Positions 9,130 through 17,162 are shown, counted from the stretch's first letter. The stretch is DNA of 64,000 nucleotides from Streptomyces sp. NBC_00620 (GCF_026341825.1 NZ_JAPENY010000001.1:992001-1056000), one strand, 5' to 3'. The notes: generated by a model not told the origin, from the sequence alone. Program-made: numbers and translations.

Positions 9130-10569
9130 TCAGTGGGAGACGGTTTCCAGGGCGGGCGCCGGATCCGAGGCCGCCACCGGAGTCCCGGTCACCGCCGGCC
9201 GACCGGGCAGCAGCGCCGCGGCCACCGCACCCGCGCCGACCACCACGGCGCCCACCCACAGTGCGGGCGAGAGGCCGTCGGCGAAGCGCTGCGCGGACTC
9301 GTAGCCGCCCTGGGCGGAGAAGACCGAGGCGAGGACCGCTATCCCGAGTGCGCCGCCGACCTCGCGGAGGGCGTTGTTGGCGCCGGAGGCGATGCCCTGC
9401 TCGGACGGGAGGACGCTGGCCATCACCAGGGCGGCGGACGGGGCGAAGTACAGGCCCATGCCGATGCCGCTGATGATCAGGGCGGGCAACTGGGCCGCGT
9501 ACGACACCTCGGGCGAGACGACCAGGGCGAACCAGCCGAGCCCTACGGCCTGCAGTGCGAGGCCCACGGTGACCACCGGGCGTCCGCCGATCCGGTCCGA
9601 CAGATACCCGGCGATGGGCGCGACGATCATCGGCATGCCCGTCCACGGGAGCATCCGCAGACCCGCCTCGGTCGGCGAGTAACCGAGGACACCCTGCAGG
9701 AACTGGCTCAGCAGGAAGATCGAGCCGAACATCCCGACGAACATCAGCAGGCTGGCGGTGTTGATCGCGGAGAAGGCACGGCTGCGGAAGAGCCGCATCG
9801 GCAGCATCGGGTTCTTGGCACGGATCCCGTGCCATACGAAGCCGGCGAGGAGCAAGCCGCCCCCGATCAGGCCGGTGAGTACGGGGGCGCTGCTCCAGCC
9901 GTCGATGTTGCCGCGGATCAGGGCGTACACGACTCCGAAGAGACCACCGCTGGCGAGCACGGTGCCGGTGATGTCGAGCGGGGCGCCGGTGCCGTACGAC
10001 TCGGAGAGGCGCAGCCGGGCGAGCGGCAGCAGGGCGATACCCAGCGGAACGTTCAGCCAGAAGATCCAGTGCCAGGACACGTGTTCGGTGAGGCTGCCGC
10101 CGATGAGGGGCCCGGAGGCGACCGCGAGTCCGTTGACGGCACCCCAGATCCCGAACGCCATCCCGCGCTTGGCCGCCGGGACCGCGGCCGTCAGCAGGGT
10201 CAGTGTCAGCGGCATCATGATCGCCGCGCCGACGCCCTGGACCGCGCGGGCGGCGATCAGCGAGTCGATGCCGGGCGCCATGGCCGCGGCGGCGGACGCA
10301 CCGGTGAAGACGGTGAGCCCGACGAGGAAGAGCCGTCGGCGGCCGAACCGGTCACCGAGAGCCGCGCCGAACATCAGCAGCACGGCGAAGGTGAGCGTGT
10401 ACGCGCTCACGGTCCATTCCAGGTCGTCCAGCCCTCCCCCGAGGTCCTCGCGGATGGAGGGCAGGGCAGTGGTGACGACGAGGTTGTCGAGGGCCGCCAT
10501 GAATCCGGCGACGCTGGTGATGACGAGGGCCCAGACGGCTCCCCCGCGACGTGCTGTCTGCTGTGACAT
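9130..10569 (-). CDS. MFS drug-efflux transporter (DHA2, EmrB/QacA type)
   Basis: A 479-residue membrane protein with about 14 predicted helices. Motif A appears as GDRFGRRRLF after helix 2, and VQGVGAAIMMPLTLTLL in the fourth-helix region is typical of the family. It should export toxic hydrophobic compounds using the proton gradient. The gene points away from position 10703, where a TetR regulator is encoded on the same strand. Identical GTTAGT-N8-ACTAAC palindromes precede both genes, so the two are probably repressed together. A period-8 direct repeat (TTGGACGG, about 10593-10617) lies just upstream of the start. Confidence 0.9.
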   Translation of the reverse strand: MSQQTARRGGAVWALVITSVAGFMAALDNLVVTTALPSIREDLGGGLDDLEWTVSAYTLTFAVLLMFGAALGDRFGRRRLFLVGLTVFTGASAAAAMAPGIDSLIAARAVQGVGAAIMMPLTLTLLTAAVPAAKRGMAFGIWGAVNGLAVASGPLIGGSLTEHVSWHWIFWLNVPLGIALLPLARLRLSESYGTGAPLDITGTVLASGGLFGVVYALIRGNIDGWSSAPVLTGLIGGGLLLAGFVWHGIRAKNPMLPMRLFRSRAFSAINTASLLMFVGMFGSIFLLSQFLQGVLGYSPTEAGLRMLPWTGMPMIVAPIAGYLSDRIGGRPVVTVGLALQAVGLGWFALVVSPEVSYAAQLPALIISGIGMGLYFAPSAALVMASVLPSEQGIASGANNALREVGGALGIAVLASVFSAQGGYESAQRFADGLSPALWVGAVVVGAGAVAAALLPGRPAVTGTPVAASDPAPALETVSH

Positions 10570-10628
10570 CGCTCCCCCAGAGGGTGATCACTGTGGACGG
10601 TTGGACGGTTGGACGGTTACCAACGATG

Positions 10629-10648
10629 GTTAGTTATTGCTGACTAAC
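10629..10648. promoter_or_regulatory. TetR operator upstream of the MFS gene
   Basis: Inverted repeat GTTAGT (10629-10634) and ACTAAC (10643-10648) with an 8-bp spacer. It lies 60 bp upstream of the MFS start. The same half-sites and spacing recur before the tetR gene at 11311. Confidence 0.8.
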
Positions 10649-10702
10649 TTTCACGGGCATGAAGAGGCGCCGATCTCCGCCCTCTTCATCCGGCTTACTT
10701 GT

Positions 10703-11302
10703 TCAGCCTTCGCCAGGAGCGGCTTCAGGGGGATCGGCTTCGAGCCGCCCCTTGGTCCGCGCCGACGGGTAGAGCCCTTCCCAGACCCGGTGCTCCGCCG
10801 GGAAACCCATGGCCACGAGGCAGTTGATAAGCATTCCGTACGCCATGAAGGTGGTGGTTTCGTTCGCGTCGGCCCCGAGCGGGATGTGGGCGGCGTCCCA
10901 GAGCCGCATCCAGCGGTCCCGTACCAACTCGCCGAGTTCGTGGTCGCCGGCCTCCTCGGCCGCCGCCACCGCCACGTACGTCTGCATCTGCATGAGCAGC
11001 CGCTCGGGCTCCTCCGCGATGACCCGGGTGTAGGCGTTGGCCATGGAGTGCAGGGCCTCTTCGCCCTCCAACCCCTTGGAGGCCTCCTCGAACGTCTGCC
11101 GGAAGAGCTCCATGCAGCGCTCGGCCGCCGCGAGGAAGATCGCCCTCTTGCCCGGGAAGAGCCGGAAGAGGTACGGCTGTGAGACACCCACACGCTTGGC
11201 GATCGCCTCGGTGGAGGTGCCGCTGTAGCCACCGCGGGCGAACTCGCTCATCGCCGCACGGATGACGCTCTCGCGCCTCTCTTCTGCGCTCATCCTGACC
11301 AT
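10703..11302 (-). CDS. TetR-family regulator of the MFS exporter
   Basis: This 199-residue protein has a TetR helix-turn-helix at about residues 10-55 (GYSGTSTEAIAKRVGVSQPYLFRLF) and a longer C-terminal ligand domain. It is followed on the same strand by the MFS gene, 133 bp downstream. Matching palindromes precede both genes, which points to autoregulation plus repression of the exporter. The start may be the ATG at 11302 or the ATG at 11293 (MSAEERRES). The operator lies only 8 bp upstream of the former, so the transcript may be nearly leaderless. Confidence 0.9.
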   Translation of the reverse strand: MVRMSAEERRESVIRAAMSEFARGGYSGTSTEAIAKRVGVSQPYLFRLFPGKRAIFLAAAERCMELFRQTFEEASKGLEGEEALHSMANAYTRVIAEEPERLLMQMQTYVAVAAAEEAGDHELGELVRDRWMRLWDAAHIPLGADANETTTFMAYGMLINCLVAMGFPAEHRVWEGLYPSARTKGRLEADPPEAAPGEG

Positions 11303-11310
11303 GTAAGTAA

Positions 11311-11330
11311 GTTAGTACTCAATCACTAAC
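11311..11330. promoter_or_regulatory. TetR operator upstream of tetR
   Basis: GTTAGT (11311-11316) and ACTAAC (11325-11330) with an 8-bp spacer, identical in half-sites and spacing to the site at 10629. Confidence 0.8.
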
Positions 11331-11354
11331 TACGTCAACAGGTAGGCGCAACGC

Positions 11355-11388
11355 GTAAGGGGCGTCCGCAATGGCGGACGCCCCTTAC
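11355..11388 (-). terminator. Terminator after the hadA-hadB pair
   Basis: A perfect 15-bp stem (11355-11369 with 11374-11388) with a 4-nt loop begins 30 bp past the stop of the MaoC gene at 11418. Confidence 0.9.
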
Positions 11389-11417
11389 CTGAGTCACCTA
11401 GGTCACCCACGACACCT

Positions 11418-11846
11418 TCAGGCCAGTCGCACAACCGCTCGTGACATACCCAGGACCTTCTGGCCCGCGCTGGTCGCGGTGAGATCGACGCGGACGGTGT
11501 TGTCGTCGAGCTTGGCGCCGATCTTGGCGCTGACCTCGACGGTCGCACCCTTGTCGTCGTTCGGGACGACGACGGGCTTGGTGAAGCGGACGCCGTACTC
11601 GACGACCGCGCCCGGGTCGCCGGCCCAGTCCGTGACGACGCGGATCGCCTCGGCCATGGTGAACATGCCGTGGGCGATGACGTCGGGGAGGCCGACCTCG
11701 ACCGCGAACTTCTCGTTCCAGTGGATCGGGTTGAAGTCCCCGGAAGCACCCGCGTACCGCACCAGCGTGGCCCGGGTCACGGGGAAGGACTGGGCCGGCA
11801 GCTCGGTGCCGACCTCGACGTCGTCGTATGCGATCTTCGCCGTCAT
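11418..11846 (-). CDS. MaoC-family dehydratase (HadB-like)
   Basis: A 142-residue hot-dog-fold protein with the hydratase motif GDFNPIHWNE (about residues 37-46), which supplies the catalytic Asp and His. HadB-like subunits dehydrate (3R)-hydroxyacyl thioesters. They normally form a heterodimer with an N-terminal-type partner, here encoded directly upstream with a 2-bp gap. In mycobacteria the HadAB enzyme serves FAS-II mycolate synthesis. Streptomyces lacks mycolates, so the substrate here is unknown. The conserved location next to rpmG supports a housekeeping role. Confidence 0.9.
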   Translation of the reverse strand: MTAKIAYDDVEVGTELPAQSFPVTRATLVRYAGASGDFNPIHWNEKFAVEVGLPDVIAHGMFTMAEAIRVVTDWAGDPGAVVEYGVRFTKPVVVPNDDKGATVEVSAKIGAKLDDNTVRVDLTATSAGQKVLGMSRAVVRLA

Positions 11847-11848
11847 GG

Positions 11849-12295
11849 TCAGCCCTCCGCCCGCGCCACGAGCTTGGTGATCGCGGTCACCACATGCTCG
11901 CCCGCCTCGTCGTGGACCTCACCGCGGATGTCCAGGATGTCGTTGCCCGCCATGGACTTGATCGCCTCGATGGTCGAGGTGACCGTGAGCCGGTCCCCCG
12001 CGCGCACCGGGCGGCTGTAGGCGAACTTCTGGTCGCCATGCACCACGCGGCTGTAGTCGAGACCCAGTTGGGGATCCTCGATGACCTGCCCCGCGGCCTT
12101 GAAGGAGATCGCGAAGACGAACGTCGGCGGGGCGATCACATCGGGGTATCCGAGGGCCTTGGCGGCCTCCGGGTCCGTGTAGGCCGGGTGGGTGTCCCCC
12201 ACGGCCTCGGCGAACTCGCGGATCTTCTCGCGCCCGACCTCATAGGGGTCGGTGGGCGGATAGGACCGCCCCACGAAGGACTGGTCGAGCGCCAT
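11849..12295 (-). CDS. MaoC N-terminal-type dehydratase subunit (HadA-like)
   Basis: A 148-residue hot-dog-fold protein of the FAS1-type dehydratase family. It lacks the full catalytic hydratase motif at the usual place (GDTHPAYTD, about residues 33-41). It fits the role of the substrate-binding partner of the HadB-like protein encoded 2 bp downstream. The pair probably forms one (3R)-hydroxyacyl dehydratase. The gene lies 133 bp after rpmG on the same strand with a terminator between them, so it is expressed from its own promoter. A GGAGG-like site precedes the ATG at 12295. Confidence 0.9.
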   Translation of the reverse strand: MALDQSFVGRSYPPTDPYEVGREKIREFAEAVGDTHPAYTDPEAAKALGYPDVIAPPTFVFAISFKAAGQVIEDPQLGLDYSRVVHGDQKFAYSRPVRAGDRLTVTSTIEAIKSMAGNDILDIRGEVHDEAGEHVVTAITKLVARAEG

Positions 12296-12380
12296 GGGCT
12301 CGGCACCTCCTGGCTTTCAGCCGGTGAATCGAACGCGGGTGTAACGAAGGCAGATGCACAGATGTGCAGATGCAACGACG

Positions 12381-12412
12381 CGAGGCCGCCCCCCGCGAAG
12401 GGGACGGCCTCG
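12381..12412 (-). terminator. Terminator after rpmG
   Basis: An 8-bp outer stem (12381-12388 with 12405-12412) continues as a CCCC/GGGG inner stem with one bulged A. It starts 16 bp past the rpmG stop. Confidence 0.8.
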
Positions 12413-12428
12413 TGTACGAGCCTGAAAC

Positions 12429-12593
12429 TTATCGCGTTTCGCGGTGCGCAGTGTGCGCATTGCAACGCGGGCAGTGCTTCTTCATCTCCAGTCGGTCCGG
12501 GTCGTTACGCCGGTTCTTCTTGGTGATGTAGTTCCGCTCCTTGCACTCCACGCAGGCCAGCGTGATCTTGGGGCGGACGTCGGTGGCAGCCAC
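12429..12593 (-). CDS. rpmG: 50S ribosomal protein L33, zinc-binding form
   Basis: A 54-residue L33 with two CxxC pairs (CVEC near residue 14 and CPRC near residue 42), so this is the zinc-containing C+ paralogue. Streptomyces usually also has a cysteine-free copy that takes over under zinc limitation. The start is the GTG at 12593, preceded by AAGGAG at a proper distance; longer upstream frames have no support. It lies just downstream of tRNA-Thr and tRNA-Met on the same strand, the conserved Streptomyces order. Confidence 0.95.
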   Translation of the reverse strand: MAATDVRPKITLACVECKERNYITKKNRRNDPDRLEMKKHCPRCNAHTAHRETR

Positions 12594-12684
12594 AGGAGTG
12601 CTCCTTGACGAACGGAAAGTAGGACTATTGACGCATGAAAGAGTAGCCGATCGAAGGACCGACCCCACAATCGGCTACTGTCAG

Positions 12685-12757
12685 TAGCGGTGACCGGACT
12701 TGAACCGGTGACACAGCGATTATGAGCCGCTTGCTCTACCGACTGAGCTACACCGCT
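12685..12757 (-). tRNA. tRNA-Met (CAT), elongator type
   Basis: A 73-nt cloverleaf with 7-bp acceptor stem AGCGGTG/CACCGCT, anticodon stem AGCGG/TCGCT and anticodon CAT. The 5' end pairs normally, which argues against an initiator tRNA. A lysidine-modified tRNA-Ile cannot be fully excluded. The CCA end is not encoded. Confidence 0.93.
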
Positions 12758-12803
12758 GAGATGCGATCGGCTCCCGCCTTGCGACGGGAACCTCCCACAC
12801 CAG

Positions 12804-12876
12804 AGCCCCAATACGGAATCGAACCGTAGACCTTCTCCTTACCATGGAGACGCTCTACCGACTGAGCTATTGGGGC
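12804..12876 (-). tRNA. tRNA-Thr (GGT)
   Basis: A 73-nt cloverleaf with acceptor stem GCCCCAA/TTGGGGC, anticodon stem TCTCC/GGAGA and loop ATGGTAA, giving anticodon GGT. It precedes tRNA-Met and rpmG on the same strand. Confidence 0.95.
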
Positions 12877-13225
12877 GAGCGATGAAGACATTACACGGTC
12901 GGCCGCCGATCGCCCAAATCCGTTTCGCGGCAACCGCCCCGGCCTGTTCCCCACCGATTCCCGGGCGTTCCCACGGCCCTCTCACGCACCGCGAACCACA
13001 GCCGTGACCCCGTGGTCGAACCCCATCGCGCCTTCCGTGTCCTCGGCCTCCGCTCCCCGGCGGAGGACCGGGATTCTCCCCGACGGACCACACCAGTACG
13101 ACTATTGCGCTCCTCCCCGATGCGGACAGGTCGCCGCCCTAGGCTCGGCTCACGCTGTGTGATCTTGTGTCTTCACTCCCCGCAGTCGCCCCGCCCCGCA
13201 GCCGCCCCCGAGCCCCAGGAGCGCG
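12877..13225. other. Intergenic region without a recognised gene
   Basis: This 349-bp stretch separates tRNA-Thr from the divergent amidohydrolase. It must hold the tRNA promoter and the amidohydrolase promoter. Open frames on the minus strand here are Arg/Gly-rich with no start signal and look like shadows. No repeat or strong stem-loop was seen. Confidence 0.6.
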
Positions 13226-14491
13226 ATGCCCGACAGTCAGATGCCCGAGAGCCAGCCGCAGCCGCCCCACTCCTCATCGGGACAGTCGGGACCGTCGGGC
13301 CAGACCGACACGGCCACCCTCCTGCTGTGCGGGGCACGGCTCACAGACGGCCGGACCGTGGACGTACGGCTGGGCGGCGGGCGCATCGAGGCGGTCGGCA
13401 CCGCCGGGAGCCTCAGCGCCCACGGCGCGCGCGTCGACGTGAGCGGCTACCTCCTCCTGCCGGCCCCTGCCGAGCCGCACGCCCACGGCGACACGGCGCT
13501 GACGGCGGAGGACGACGGCCCCCTCTCGTACGACGCCGAGGAGGTCCAGCGACGGGCTACCGAGGCCGCGTTGCTGCAACTCGGGCACGGGGCCACGGCG
13601 TTGCGCTCACACGTGCGTGTAGGCGATGTCCAGGGGCTCGACGCGCTGGCCGCGGTGCTCCAGGCGCGGCGGTCACTGCGGGGGCTCGCCGAGCTGACGA
13701 CGGTGGCAATGCCCCGGGTGCTGACCGGTGTCGCCGGGGCGGACGGGCTCGCGATGCTGCGGGACGCGGTGAAAATGGGCGCCTCCGTAGTGGGCGGTTG
13801 CCCGGACGCCGACCCCGATCCGACGGGTTACGTGGAGGCGGTCCTGGAGCTCGCCTCCGAGCACGGCTGCCCGGTCGACCTGCACACGGACGCCGCCGAC
13901 CCCGCACGGCTCGGGCGGCTCGCGGCGATGGCGGGCGGGCTGCGCCCCGGAGTGACGCTCGGCCCTTGCGGCGGACTCGGCCGGCTGCCCGCCGAGGTCG
14001 CCTCCCGCGCGGCGGACCAGCTCGCCGCGGCCGGGGTGACCGTCGTCTGCCTGCCGCAGGGCGGGTGCGGGGCCGTGGACCGGCGCGGAACCGCTCCGGT
14101 ACGGCTGTTGCGGGCGGCCGGAGTACGGGTCGCCGCGGGCAGCGGCGCCCTGCGCGACGTAGCGAATCCGGTGGGCCGCGGCGACCCGCTGGAGGCCGCG
14201 TATCTGCTGGCCTCGCGGCACGGGCTGCGCCCCGAGGACGCGTACGACGCCGTGAGTTCCGTAGCCCGGTCCGCCCTCGGGCTGCCCGAGGTGCGCGTGG
14301 AGGCGGGATTTCCGGCCGAGTTGCTCGCCGTACGCGGGGACCGGCTCGCGGGGGTGCTGTCGCTGGCGTACAGCCGCATCGTGGTGCACCGGGGGCGCGT
14401 GGTGGCGCGGACCAGCGCGGTGCGGGAGTACTGCAACTCGGCGGCTACGGGACTGGATCTGCCCCGGCAGGGGCGGGGGGAGCCGTCTTGA
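13226..14491 (+). CDS. Amidohydrolase family protein with degenerate active site
   Basis: A 421-residue protein with the fold pattern of cytosine deaminase-like amidohydrolases. A small N-terminal beta domain (about 30-75) precedes the metal motif H85-A-H87, a third His near residue 220 in DLHTD, and the family ending NPVGRGDPLEAAYLLA. Two usual active-site points look altered. The strand that normally carries a second His reads GPCGG. The region that normally carries the catalytic Asp before the RD-NP motif reads GSGALRD. The protein may have lost or changed its catalytic activity. The neighbourhood gives no clue to a substrate. Confidence 0.8.
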   Translation: MPDSQMPESQPQPPHSSSGQSGPSGQTDTATLLLCGARLTDGRTVDVRLGGGRIEAVGTAGSLSAHGARVDVSGYLLLPAPAEPHAHGDTALTAEDDGPLSYDAEEVQRRATEAALLQLGHGATALRSHVRVGDVQGLDALAAVLQARRSLRGLAELTTVAMPRVLTGVAGADGLAMLRDAVKMGASVVGGCPDADPDPTGYVEAVLELASEHGCPVDLHTDAADPARLGRLAAMAGGLRPGVTLGPCGGLGRLPAEVASRAADQLAAAGVTVVCLPQGGCGAVDRRGTAPVRLLRAAGVRVAAGSGALRDVANPVGRGDPLEAAYLLASRHGLRPEDAYDAVSSVARSALGLPEVRVEAGFPAELLAVRGDRLAGVLSLAYSRIVVHRGRVVARTSAVREYCNSAATGLDLPRQGRGEPS

Positions 14492-14521
14492 ACGGGGGCG
14501 GGCGGGACGGGGCCCGGCTTT

Positions 14522-14632
14522 TGTGAGGGCACGCGCGCGTGGCTGGCTTGTGTGAGCGCACGCGCGCGTGGAGGGCTTTTTGCATCCACGCGCGCGTGCC
14601 CGGCGCCGACCGGCGCGCTCGCCGGTCGGCGC
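14522..14632. repeat. Alternating GC inverted and direct repeats
   Basis: The 21-mer starting TGTGAG occurs at 14522-14542 and 14551-14571 with one mismatch, each ending in GCACGCGCGCGTGG. An inverted copy of that 14-mer lies at 14586-14599 and can pair with the second. A perfect 13-bp hairpin (14603-14615 with 14620-14632) follows. Together they fill the gap between two convergent genes and can act as a bidirectional terminator. The CGCGCG cores could also adopt Z-DNA. Confidence 0.85.
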
Positions 14633-14641
14633 ACCGGGAAC

Positions 14642-15670
14642 TCAGAACTCGCCGCCGCCCAACAGGCCACCGGAGAAGAGGCTGTCTCCGGGCACCATGC
14701 CCGTGGGGATCTCCGTGGCACCCGACGGCGCGCTGACGTCGCCCGCGTCGGTGAACTTCAGGACCAGCGGCAGCCGGGTGCCCTTCGGGGCGTCGGCGAG
14801 GACGGCGAGGTCGACCTCGACCTGGGTCAGGTCGCCGTTCTTCAGCGTGAAGTCGACCGCGACCTTCTTGTTCGGAGCGTCCTTGAGGTCCTTGGCCGTG
14901 GGGAGTTCGGCGCCCGGCGGGAGGTCTCCCTCCAACGGTCCGAGCTTGTCGAGGACTCCGGTGAGCAGATCACGGAAGTTGCCCTGGGCGATGACGTGTT
15001 CGGTGCCGTCGCTGCCGTCCTTGGCGCTGAAGGTGACCTCGTGGGCGATGACACCACGTACGGCATCGATGATCTTCTGCTGAGTCTTGGCGTCGATCCC
15101 GTCGGCGCCGCCCGAGGAGGACTCAGACTTCTGGGCCTTCTCCAGAGCGCTGGTGTCGACCTTGACCCACTCGCCCTCAAGTACCTTCCTGAACTCCTTC
15201 TCGCTCTCCGGGATCTGATCGGCCGTAGGCATGGGAACGCCCATGGTCTCGCCCATCGCCTTGAAGTCGGCGCGGTAGTACGTGAAGTCGCCGACGACCC
15301 GGTACTCGACCAGGACGCCTTCGGGGCCCTCGACCCTGGCACTCATACCGACGAGATCTTTCTCACCCGAATCAGCCAGCGGCTTCTTGGACTTGACGGA
15401 GACCTCGACGCGCAGTCCCGCGAGGAGTTTCGCGAACTCCGGCGGCAGCTCCTCCTCGGAACCCGCTTCGCCCGCCAGCGCCGTGAGCGCGTCGGAGTCG
15501 GCGTCCAGGTCCAACTCGAAGGCGAGCGACTTCTGTTCGCCGAGCCGGTCGACGGCCTGGTCGACCTTCTGACCTGCGGTGAGATTCTGAACCGTGCCGC
15601 AGGCGGCCGCGGTGGCGAGCAGCACTGCGGAGCAGCCGGCGGCGATGACGGTCTTGCGTATGGCGGTGAT
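14642..15670 (-). CDS. Secreted lipoprotein, apparent ATC start
   Basis: A lipoprotein of about 342 residues with a long polar extracellular part that resembles LppX/LprG-type lipoproteins. The nearest ordinary start, the GTG at 15625, would remove the charged part of the signal peptide. An in-frame TAG lies just upstream, and the only codons between it and the GTG are non-standard starts. The codon 6 bp after AGGAG is ATC at 15670. From there the chain reads TAIRKTV, a hydrophobic stretch and the lipobox-like AAAC, a complete signal peptide. The likely start is therefore the rare codon ATC, unless one base is wrong. The function is unknown; a lipid-carrier role is family inference. Confidence 0.85.
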   Translation of the reverse strand: MTAIRKTVIAAGCSAVLLATAAACGTVQNLTAGQKVDQAVDRLGEQKSLAFELDLDADSDALTALAGEAGSEEELPPEFAKLLAGLRVEVSVKSKKPLADSGEKDLVGMSARVEGPEGVLVEYRVVGDFTYYRADFKAMGETMGVPMPTADQIPESEKEFRKVLEGEWVKVDTSALEKAQKSESSSGGADGIDAKTQQKIIDAVRGVIAHEVTFSAKDGSDGTEHVIAQGNFRDLLTGVLDKLGPLEGDLPPGAELPTAKDLKDAPNKKVAVDFTLKNGDLTQVEVDLAVLADAPKGTRLPLVLKFTDAGDVSAPSGATEIPTGMVPGDSLFSGGLLGGGEF

Positions 15671-15798
15671 GGTGTTCTCCTAACGACGCCGCACGGCACG
15701 CACGACATCCCCTCGTTCACAGTGATCACTCATGTGACCCGTGAGTCATCCACAGGGTTGTGCGGCGAACGCGTCCATCCGGGCGTACGGTCGGAAAC

Positions 15799-16455
15799 AT
15801 GCGCATTGTTATCGCTGGAGGTCATGGTCAGATCGCACTGCGGCTGGAGCGCCTGCTCGCCGCGCGCGGTGACGAGGTCGCGGGGATCATCCGCCGCGCC
15901 GAACAGGGCGACGACCTGCGGACGGCCGGCGCCGAGCCCGTCCTGTGCGACCTGGAGTCCGCCACGGTGGAAGAGGTCGCCGCACATCTGCAGGGCGCGG
16001 ACGCGGCCGTCTTCGCGGCGGGCGCGGGCCCGGGCAGCGGCGTGGACCGCAAGAGCACCGTGGACCGGGGCGCCGCCGTGCTGTTCGCGGACGCGGCAGA
16101 ACGCGCCGGCGTACGCCGTCACATCGTCGTCTCCTCCATGGGCGCGGACCCGGCACACCCGGGCGACGACATCTTCGACGCCTATCTGCGCGCCAAGGGC
16201 GAGGCCGACGAGTACGTACGCGGTCGTACGGCCCTGGACTGGACGATCCTGCGCCCCGGCGGCCTGATCGACGACGCCGGCACCGGCCTCGTACGCCTGG
16301 AGGCCTCCACCGGCCGCGGTACGATCCCCCGCGACGACGTCGCAGCGGTCCTCGCGGAAATGGTCGACACCCCTGCGACGGCAGGCCTGACGCTGGAATT
16401 GATCAGCGGTTCTACGCCGGTTTCGGTGGCGGTGAAGTCGGTGGCGGGGAACTAG
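15799..16455 (+). CDS. NAD(P)-binding protein (SDR/NmrA-like)
   Basis: A 218-residue Rossmann-fold protein. The start is the ATG at 15799, giving MRIVIAGGHGQIA with the dinucleotide glycines right at the N-terminus; longer upstream frames only add unsupported residues. The motif SSMGADPAH and the later YLRAKGEADEYVR are typical of atypical short-chain dehydrogenases acting as NAD(P)H-dependent reductases or sugar epimerase relatives. It is a single gene, divergent from the lipoprotein at 14642. The substrate cannot be read from the sequence. Confidence 0.87.
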   Translation: MRIVIAGGHGQIALRLERLLAARGDEVAGIIRRAEQGDDLRTAGAEPVLCDLESATVEEVAAHLQGADAAVFAAGAGPGSGVDRKSTVDRGAAVLFADAAERAGVRRHIVVSSMGADPAHPGDDIFDAYLRAKGEADEYVRGRTALDWTILRPGGLIDDAGTGLVRLEASTGRGTIPRDDVAAVLAEMVDTPATAGLTLELISGSTPVSVAVKSVAGN

Positions 16456-16469
16456 GACGGGGGGCCAGG

Positions 16470-16505
16470 GGCACGGAGTGAGGGGCCCCGCGCCAGGGGC
16501 ACGGA
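16470..16505. repeat. Direct repeat of 14 bp
   Basis: CCAGGGGCACGGAG occurs at 16470-16483 and again at 16492-16505. It lies in the gap between convergent genes; the role is unknown. Confidence 0.7.
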
Positions 16506-16566
16506 GCCAGGCGCTGCGGGCCTGCGTCAGAAGACCGGTCGGAGCACCCGTCGGAACAAACGCCGG

Positions 16567-16779
16567 TCAGAACAACGGAATCTGACCGGGGAACTCGGGA
16601 ACGGCGTACCCGTCCAGCGCCGGCTGAGCCGCCCCGAGCGGCGCCTGGCTGCGCGATCCCGGACACGAGACCAGCTCCCCGCTCCCCCGCGCACCCGGCG
16701 GATCATGCCGAGCGAACCGCCCCGCGACGACGGCGATCTCCCGACGGCACTCGGGGCAGTTCCTGCGACGCGACGACAT
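16567..16779 (-). CDS. Small zinc-ribbon-like protein
   Basis: A 70-residue protein starting at the ATG at 16779 (MSSRRRNCPECRRE). It has CPEC at residues 8-11 and a later Cys-Pro-Gly-Ser, with His-Asp-Pro-Pro between, a pattern that could bind one zinc ion. Similar short proteins are common in Streptomyces and are annotated as hypothetical. A longer frame adds MLGHTDP upstream, but the shorter start fits better. It is located just downstream of tRNA-Tyr on the same strand, beyond a strong terminator. Confidence 0.7.
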   Translation of the reverse strand: MSSRRRNCPECRREIAVVAGRFARHDPPGARGSGELVSCPGSRSQAPLGAAQPALDGYAVPEFPGQIPLF

Positions 16780-16830
16780 GGGATCAGTGTGCCCGAGCAA
16801 CCGACGATTCCCCCGGCCCCGAACACGAAG

Positions 16831-16872
16831 AAACCCCCTCCGAACTGCTTGATCGCAGTTCGGAGGGGGTTT
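16831..16872. terminator. Strong terminator after tRNA-Tyr
   Basis: A perfect 18-bp stem (16831-16848 with 16855-16872) with a 6-nt loop and A/T-flanked ends, 9 bp past the 3' end of tRNA-Tyr. It works for the minus strand and could act in both directions. Confidence 0.92.
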
Positions 16873-16880
16873 CCCTCATG

Positions 16881-16962
16881 TGGCGGCGCGTGGATTCGAA
16901 CCACGGAAGGCGAAGCCGGCAGATTTACAGTCTGCTCCCTTTGGCCGCTCGGGCACACCGCC
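16881..16962 (-). tRNA. tRNA-Tyr (GTA)
   Basis: An 82-nt class II tRNA with acceptor stem GGCGGTG/CGCCGCC, anticodon stem GCAGA/TCTGC around CTGTAAA (anticodon GTA) and a long variable arm. In S. coelicolor the element SLP1 integrates into a tRNA-Tyr gene, but here the 3' end is followed by ordinary chromosome. Confidence 0.95.
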
Positions 16963-17162
16963 AGGGTTTGCTGCCGTGAGGACCGTTTTGGCGGTGCTCT
17001 GTGGCAACGACGTAAACGATACCTGATGCCCGGGGGTGCTTCGCCACCCGATTGATCTGCGCTCGGGGGGTAGGGGGTGGCTAGGCTTATGCGGATGCGG
17101 CCGGGGACCACGCCGGGCTCGACGGCCGCCCCTACGCACCCCGATACAAGGAGCCACAGGAC

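Noticed and set aside
12839..13093. Minus-strand open frames in the gap after tRNA-Thr
   Set aside because: They overlap the tRNA or its promoter, are Arg/Gly-rich and lack a ribosome site.
16881..16962. tRNA-Tyr as the attachment site of the element (as for SLP1)
   Set aside because: The integrase lies beyond yajQ, on the 5' side of the tRNA, and no copy of the tRNA 3' end was found near the right end of the element. The exact 14-bp repeat in yajQ and at 32517 explains both ends better.
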